Part shown: positions 58,586 through 64,000 of the stretch, piece after piece
Position numbering within the stretch: position 1 is the stretch's first letter
Layout of the letters: each line of letters begins with the position of its first letter
Source of the DNA: Taxillus chinensis
Lineage: Eukaryota; Streptophyta; Magnoliopsida; Santalales; Loranthaceae
Direction: 5' to 3'
DNA: 64,000 nt
Assembly (NCBI GenBank): GCA_023512835.1
Contig: CM042091.1
Span: 42,670,107 to 42,734,106 of the forward strand
Notes under the pieces: generated by a model
The model's database searches: none
What the model was told of the DNA's origin: nothing
The model's input: the letters and a program-made list of their open reading frames with translations, nothing else
Program-made: the position numbers and the translations under genes

Positions 58586-60387
58586 TGTAGGGTAATTTTG
58601 GGTACATTTTCATACTTTTTTGTTTCATTTATTGACCAAATGAGTTACATTATCACATTTTCATGGCCTAACTCGAAAAAGAGGATTTCTTGTAGTTTTG
58701 TGACATTTTTACTATATTTTGACAGGAATCCAAAAATCAAGGAAGAATTCACTAAATTATTTGAAAAAAGATAAAATTCCAAAGACCTAAAGATCATGAT
58801 GACCAAATTTCAAGTTGGTCAGGTGAAGGTCAAGTGAAGGACCTTCACCCTGACCTAGTCAGGTGAAGCCCAAATTGCACAATTGGAGTCTTTGAGCCTT
58901 AATAAAGATACTTTTCTTCTGTTTGGGTGAAATCCAAGGTGGTATAGTGGTGGTCGGGTGAAGGACTCTTCACCCGACCAAGTCAGGTGAAGCTCAATTT
59001 TGTATATTCAGAGTCTACAAGCATCAAAAAAAAAAAAAAAACTTCCTTCTGGTCGGGTGAGATTCGAGGCAATATGGTGATGGTCAAGTGAAGGTCAGGT
59101 GAAGCTTTCTTCACCCAAGCAAGCCCAGATTTCGGTGATGGAATCCTTATTTTGGAAACTCACTTATTCCCTTATGGACCAAAGTCATTTGAACAAAGGA
59201 CAAGCACCAAACACTCAAGTCAAAGGAAAATTAATAGAAAATATTCAAATTCAAAAAGGGTGCTTTGCATTGGGACTAAAGTCTATATGGATTTAGGATA
59301 GTTTTAAAAGGCCATATTTAATCTCTTTTTTAAATTTAAAAACAAGAGTTACAAGAGATTAAATAGGGGCTATTTACTTGAAGAATTATGGAGGATTTAT
59401 GCAAGATTCAAATTCAAAAATTCAAAATCAAGCTATAAAAGGGCATTAAGTCTTCCATTGTAAATCATCCAATTTTCTACAATTCTATTTCTATAATTCT
59501 ATCATCCTATAAAGTAGAGAAAGTGAGATTGAAGAAGGTTTGGGTATCTCTTGGAGCTTGAAGGCAATCTGCTTGGAGAAAAAGATCAACCTTGGAATTT
59601 CTTTGTCAAAATAGGCAAACAATCCTTTTACTATTCTTATTCTATGTATTATAATTTTATTGTCTTCAATCAAACTATGGAAGCCTAAAAACCCTTGATT
59701 GGGGTTAAGATGGAGTTTGATGTAATAAATTAATTTGTAATGTTTTAGTTTAATCTTTTTCACCTTATGAGTGTTTATTGAATATCTTGGGATAAAATAT
59801 AAATTGGACTTGATTATTTCATTTTATCATCATAAGTATTTATGCGAAAGATTAAAAAATGAAGTATGAGTAATGGAAAAGGCAATATGATCAAACTAGA
59901 GGTTACATAATTTGCGAAAGCCAGTATAAAACCTAGGATATCAAGTTACGAGTGGGTGTGAAGCTCTAGACTAAACAACCCAAATCTTAATGGGTCACCC
60001 ATTTCCTATGCTAGGATGTACGAATTATAACACTTGAAAAAGGCTAATTCATACATTAAAGGTTGGATATTAAACATTATTACAAGGAAAGAATTAGATT
60101 AAACTAAGACATAATCTTGAAAAAAATACATCAAATGAAATCTTAACTCCAATTGCTTTTATCAATTGAACTTATCACTACTTTAAAAGCATTTCTTCAT
60201 CTCTCACATTCCTTCAAACAAATTGTTTAAATTCAGTACTGTTTTTACATTATTCCAATCAAAAATCTCTTTATAAGCTAGTTAAATATTTCCAAATTCT
60301 TCATCCTTCCCTTGGGTTTGACAACTGGACTTAAAATTCCACTTTATTACTTTTCACGATTTGTACACTTGTAAAATGTCGATCACA
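58586..60387 (+). mobile_element. Solo LTR of 1.8 kb in the gypsy integrase
   Basis: TGTAGGGTAATTTTGGG...GTCGATCACA with the TATA-type string CTATAAAAGGGC at about 59432-59443. The second 1.35 kb is shared with 45546-46867. The U3 part (58820-59115) carries repeated GGTCGGGTGAAGG and its inverse CCTTCACCCGACC. Flanks CCCTT and GCCAA do not match, so the limits may be off by a few bases or one flank is altered. The integrase reading resumes directly after it. Confidence 0.75.
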
Positions 60388-60710
60388 GCCAAAGTAGGCA
60401 GAAATCCTTTGCGGATTAGAGGCGAAGGCCTTTAGAGTTTTAAGTAGATGATCATGTATTCCTTCGTGTGTCCCCGAGGAAAGGACATTGATGGTTTGGG
60501 AAGGGTTCCAAGCTATCACTGAGATTTATTGGACCTTTTGATATTCTAGACCGGGTTGGTCCTGTGGCGTATCGATTGGCTCTTTTACCACAATTGAGCA
60601 GGGTGCACAATGTGTTCCACATGTCGTGTTGCAAAAATATCATCCAAACCCAGCTCATGTGAGGTGTTCCATCTGAGGACATATTTAGAGATAGTGGTAT
60701 GTGTAAGAAG
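60388..60710 (+). pseudogene. Gypsy integrase C-terminal fragment
   Basis: It reads (with stops and a shift) QSRQKSFAD, RRRPLEF and then GPFDILDRVGPVAYRLALLPQLSRVHNVFHMS, the conserved end of plant gypsy integrase. A chromodomain could follow in such elements, but no readable one is left. Confidence 0.8.
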
Positions 60711-60736
60711 AATGTGTTTAACTATTAAAATATTTA

Positions 60737-60915
60737 TGACAAAAGTTTTAAAGCCAATTTTGTTGAAAACTTAAAAATATTTGCTTCCTTCATGTGTGAG
60801 CATGTGAATTCATTAACCGGTTTCTGCAGGTTACCGGGGCATGACAAAGACATTGGTCCTTTGTGGCAAAAGTTTTAAAACCACTTTTGTTTAACTAAAA
60901 AAATATTTGCCACTA
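60737..60915. repeat. Pair of diverged 50-bp direct repeats
   Basis: ACAAAAGTTTTAAAGCCAATTTTG and what follows (60737-60786) recurs as CAAAAGTTTTAAAACCACTTTTG (60862-60915). One copy lies on each side of the proposed gypsy 3' end. Confidence 0.65.
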
Positions 60916-60948
60916 TTTATTTTTGGTTCAAATAATTAAGATTGAATA

Positions 60949-62842
60949 TGTTGAGGACCTTGATTAGGGTCCAACAACAATCTAGAGAAGGATAACAGAA
61001 TACCCAAACTCTTGCCCAAGCAATTCAAGTAATTAACTGGAAAAACCGAAAATAAGTATAAACCTCTAAATGAGAGTTTATAATTGTCAATAGCCAATAA
61101 TCTGAATTCATAAATTTTCATAGACAAAGCCTATTTATTGGCAAATGACTATCTAGGAATTGAAAACTTAATATAATTAGAAAACTAAAGTAAAATATCA
61201 AAATACCCTAATACGAATTAAATAAAGGAAAGTAATAAAAAAGAAAGACTTCTAATACGATAAGGAAAGTAAATATAAGAAGAGTCCCAGGAGTAGAAGA
61301 TGTCTTGCACAACACAATACGTGCGTGTGGTGCACGTCACAGGCAATAACTCGATACAGGCACGTCACAAGTGGTACGAGCAGTTGATTCGTACATGCTG
61401 GCACGAGCGTTAGCGCAAGGTCTTTATCATTCCCCCACCCTTCGAAACTTCCGTTGTCCTCAAGGGAACATTGGATAAATTGTTTTACATTCAAAGTACA
61501 ATGCCCCATTAATCCTAGAAACCCATAATCCTTTACAAATTTCATGACCTCCGTCTTTATGTGAACCTCCTGTCTCACTGTCACAAAATTAAACTGCTGC
61601 AAAAACATAAACAGAGCAGATCTTGAATCTATCATGAATTCTACATACATCTCTGGCTTGTGGAATATTTTTGCACATAGAGATAGTATCGAGTGATAAC
61701 AGAAAGTCGTGGCCTGGGGGGTTGAGCATCAGTCGGTCCAATTATGAAGGTCACGTTGTTGAGAACAATTATAAATTGGGTGCGCCTTACGTCGAGGGCA
61801 CCACCTAACTGGGCATCATCAAGAACAAGGATCATGTTATTGAGAGAGTCTTCGATGGTGACGGCCTTGTTGACTTCGATTTAGGCATCATCCACCACGG
61901 TCGGTCGAGCAAAAGAAGTAAGAGGGATCAAGAACTCCGAATTTACGTTTAGGTCGGCAATGTTTTTTAAACGAGTCACCAGATAGGAACTTAGCCTTAC
62001 AGCATGATCCAGGTGAGCTCTAATAACATGGTTCGTCTTCAACACTAGAAGTATCTTCAACCTCTTGTGAAATTTGTTGTGACCCACGGTCGTCGCCTTG
62101 AGTTTGTTTGCCTTGAGATAATCGATCAATTTTCTGATTAATTCTGTCTTAGAATCGAACCATCTTTGCCAAAGTTGTCGAAAGCTCTGTCATGGAATTC
62201 TCCAAGGCTTCGAACCGTTGCTTATTCGTCCTTGCCACCTCCTCCGTCATTGCTAATGAAGATCGCGAGATAAAATTGAGAAATCTTAATTAGGATTTCC
62301 CAATGAAATTGATAACTCAATGAGAAATCTTAATTAGGATCTCTCAACCAAAGCACTAAATTGTTGAGGACCTTGGTTAGGATCCAACAATAATCTAGAG
62401 AAAGATAACCGAATATCCAAACTCTAGCCCAAACAATTTAAGTAATTAACTGGAAAAGCCAAAAATAAGTATAAACCTCTAAATGAAAGTTTATAATTGT
62501 CAATAGCCAATAATCTGAATTCATAAATTTTCATAGACAATGCCTATTTATAGGCAAACGACTATCTAGGAATTAGAAACTTAATATAATTAGGAAACTA
62601 GAGTAAAATACCAAAATATCCTAATACGAATTAAATAAAGGAAAGTAATAAAAAGGAAAGACTTCTAATATGATAAGGAAAGTAAATATAAGAAGAGTCC
62701 CAGGGGTAGAAGATGTCTTGCACAACACGATACGTGCACGTGGTGCATGTCACGGGTAACAACTCGATACAGGTACGTCACAGGTGGTACGAGCAATTGA
62801 TTCGTACATGCTGGCATGAGCGTTAGCGCAAGGTCTTCATCA
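60949..62842 (-). mobile_element. Non-autonomous LTR retrotransposon, 1894 bp, complete
   Basis: Two LTRs of exactly 481 bp (60949-61429 and 62362-62842) and a perfect TSD GAATA (60944-60948, 62843-62847). The minus strand is sense: TATAAATA at 62545-62552 (reverse), a gag-like start inside the right end, and a purine tract GGGTGGGGGAA next to the left LTR (61430-61440 in reverse). The 932-bp interior has no RT or integrase. The LTRs differ at a modest number of sites, so it is the youngest-looking insertion on this side. Confidence 0.93.
61641..62255 (-). pseudogene. Gag-like remnant in the non-autonomous LTR element
   Basis: The minus strand opens near 62255 with MTEEVARTNKQRFEALENSM, the style of a gypsy gag N-terminus, and meets a stop after about 33 codons. 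Further frames at 61881-62129 (LKILLVLKTNHVIR, SSYLVTRLKNIADL) and 61641-61835 are short. I recognise no domain; the rest of gag and all of pol are missing. Confidence 0.45.
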
Positions 62843-62847
62843 GAATA

Positions 62848-63655
62848 TTAATTATCCAACCCTCGGTAATTTAAACAGATTAAACTATATTTTTTGTGCT
62901 TTTCAGATTTTTTTTGTTTTTACGCTTTTTATGTTTTTTATTATATTGTATTTGTTTGTTTGTTTTTTTTTTAGTTTTAAACATTTTTAGTTTTAGTTAT
63001 TAAATCTAGATATGAGTTAATTTAATTGCTAAGAATATGTTAATTATTTAATTGTTATGTTTGACAAACTAATTTAATTGTTAATCACCTAATTTTTAAT
63101 GTTATTTAATTAATTACATGTTAATTATTTAATTATCAAGCCTAATTAATTAATTTAATTACTAATTATATGTTAATTATATAAATCAAGAGTTAATTAC
63201 TAAATCTAATTACTAATTATTTAGACCTAATTTAATTACTAATCTAATTATTTTAAACTAACTACTAATTATAAAATTTAATTACTAATCTATTAATATG
63301 TTAACTAAGCATATTAAAATAATAATACCTAATTAAAATAGACTACCTAATACTAATTATCATAAATTTAATTATAAACTAATTACTAATTTGCTAAATA
63401 AAATAATACCTAAAACTAAAAAAGAAAAGAAATAAAAACTTGAAATAATGTGGACTGAGCATACCTTACTTCGAACGTCTCATTTTCTACAAAAGATGAG
63501 AAAAAAATAATTTGATTATATCCGAAGTTCTTTTTTTTTTTGAACCGCAGTTAATTTTACATTTTACGTTGTTTTTAGAGTTTTGTGTAATAATTGAATG
63601 ATTGTTGATGTCATTAGAAAAAACTCCTTTATATAAGAGTTTACGGGAGGAAGGA
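62848..63655. other. AT-rich low-complexity region
   Basis: Mostly TAATTAATTACTAATTA-type DNA (63010-63420), no gene. It may be the upstream part of the Tat-like LTR whose end block follows. Confidence 0.5.
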
Positions 63656-63930
63656 CATCAAAATTTTGGGTACCAATTTTGGGCGTTGTGGGGGTACGAG
63701 AATACTTTTCCCTTCCTCACACGTAACTAACTCTCAAACCACTTCTCTGAAACCATAAACCCTTTTAGGTGGCTAAGCACATCTCTATTTTGTTTGATGG
63801 TGACTTATTATTTTTTTTTTTATGGTTTTGTGTGAGCTATGACAAGAATGGGTCAATGACCAAATCTCCATCCAAAAGAGTATCTCATGCCAGTCACGAG
63901 CCCAAATGATACCAGGTGATGATAGCTGGG
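63656..63930 (+). mobile_element. Tat/Ogre-like LTR, 3' end block
   Basis: TACCAATTTTGGGCGTTGTG, then CACACGTAACTAACTC, a TTTGATGGTGACTTAT segment and CGAGCCC...GGTGATGATA follow the order of the copy at 41700-41987. The final ACA is mutated to ATA. It abuts a Copia RT fragment. Confidence 0.75.
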
Positions 63931-64000
63931 ATAATTGAAAGATATAAGACCAGATTAGTTGCCAAAGGTTACATTCAGACGTATGGAAGCAACTGTTAGA
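63931..64000 (+). pseudogene. Copia reverse transcriptase fragment at the window edge
   Basis: The plus strand reads IIERYKTRLVAKGYIQTYGSN, the well-known ERYKARLVAKGYTQ region at the start of Copia RT. A TAG appears at the very end. The Tat-like LTR end lies just before it, so that LTR inserted into this Copia element. Confidence 0.85.

Larger units (their letters stand above)
47398..60846 (+). mobile_element. Gypsy element split by two later insertions
   Basis: 5' LTR, PBS, gag, RT/RNase H and integrase are present in order on the plus strand. The integrase is interrupted at 50777-58018 by a Tat-like element and at 58586-60387 by a solo LTR. The 5' flank AAGAT (47393-47397) and the bases after 60846 (AAGAC) may be a diverged TSD, since GGGGCATGACA at the 3' end resembles the 5' LTR end. 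If so, nearly all of the 3' LTR has been lost. Left edge firm, right edge tentative. Confidence 0.65.

Noticed and set aside
58586..60387. Endogenous pararetrovirus insertion
   Set aside because: No movement protein, coat or RT motif is present; ends are TGT...ACA with a TATA box and a second copy exists at 45.5-46.9 kb, which fits an LTR.

Overview
The window is nuclear DNA of a flowering plant, most likely not a grass. Evidence: GT-AG spliced genes for plant-type proteins, dense LTR retrotransposons with initiator-Met tRNA primer sites, TRIMs, MITEs, and AT-rich spacers. I cannot name the species. There are no operons, CRISPR arrays or bacterial genes, and I saw no tRNA or rRNA gene.

Gene-bearing part (about 5-24 kb). 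Four host genes are supported. (1) An intronless DREB2-type AP2/ERF transcription factor, minus strand, 5371-6057. (2) A nine-exon Obg-family GTPase, minus strand, 9237-14483; every exon joins in phase to a 438-residue protein. (3) A seven-exon LisH/CTLH/CRA (RanBPM-type) protein of 216 residues, minus strand, 15782-19891. (4) A three-exon h-type thioredoxin with a WCPPC active site, plus strand, 21698-23205. The Obg introns hold two oddities: a captured antisense fragment of a brassinosteroid-signalling-kinase (BSK) gene, and an inverted copy of the gene's own exon 4/intron 4 boundary flanked by two runs of 16 C. Tourist-like MITEs lie around the DREB2 gene.

Left edge (1-3.2 kb). A decayed minus-strand Copia pol is cut by a 402-bp solo LTR and by a gypsy LTR that runs off the window.

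Right part (27.4-64 kb). This is a nest of LTR elements; several boundaries are fixed by target-site duplications (TSDs). A 15-kb Copia element (27635-42804, TSD TTATG) lies inside an older Copia gag. It carries a minus-strand 3.3-kb solo LTR in its gag (TSD CAGAG) and a 3-kb Tat/Ogre-like solo LTR in its 3' LTR. The older Copia also holds a 600-bp hAT-type element (8-bp TSD) and two head-to-head TRIMs, and ends in a 740-bp inverted repeat made from its protease region. A gypsy element (47398 to about 60846) was split in its integrase by a Tat-like element (50777-58018, TSD AGGAT) and again by a solo LTR. A small non-autonomous LTR element (60949-62842, TSD GAATA, both LTRs 481 bp) follows, then an AT-rich stretch and the start of another Copia reverse transcriptase.

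Nearly all retroelement coding regions carry stops, shifts or deletions. The longest open stretch is the Tat-type integrase (51300-52400). The most unusual items are the inverted duplication inside the Obg gene, the Copia-derived hairpin, the 186-bp non-TSD duplication around a solo LTR, a short sequence module shared by two unrelated retroelements, and a 21-bp filler at a deletion breakpoint.
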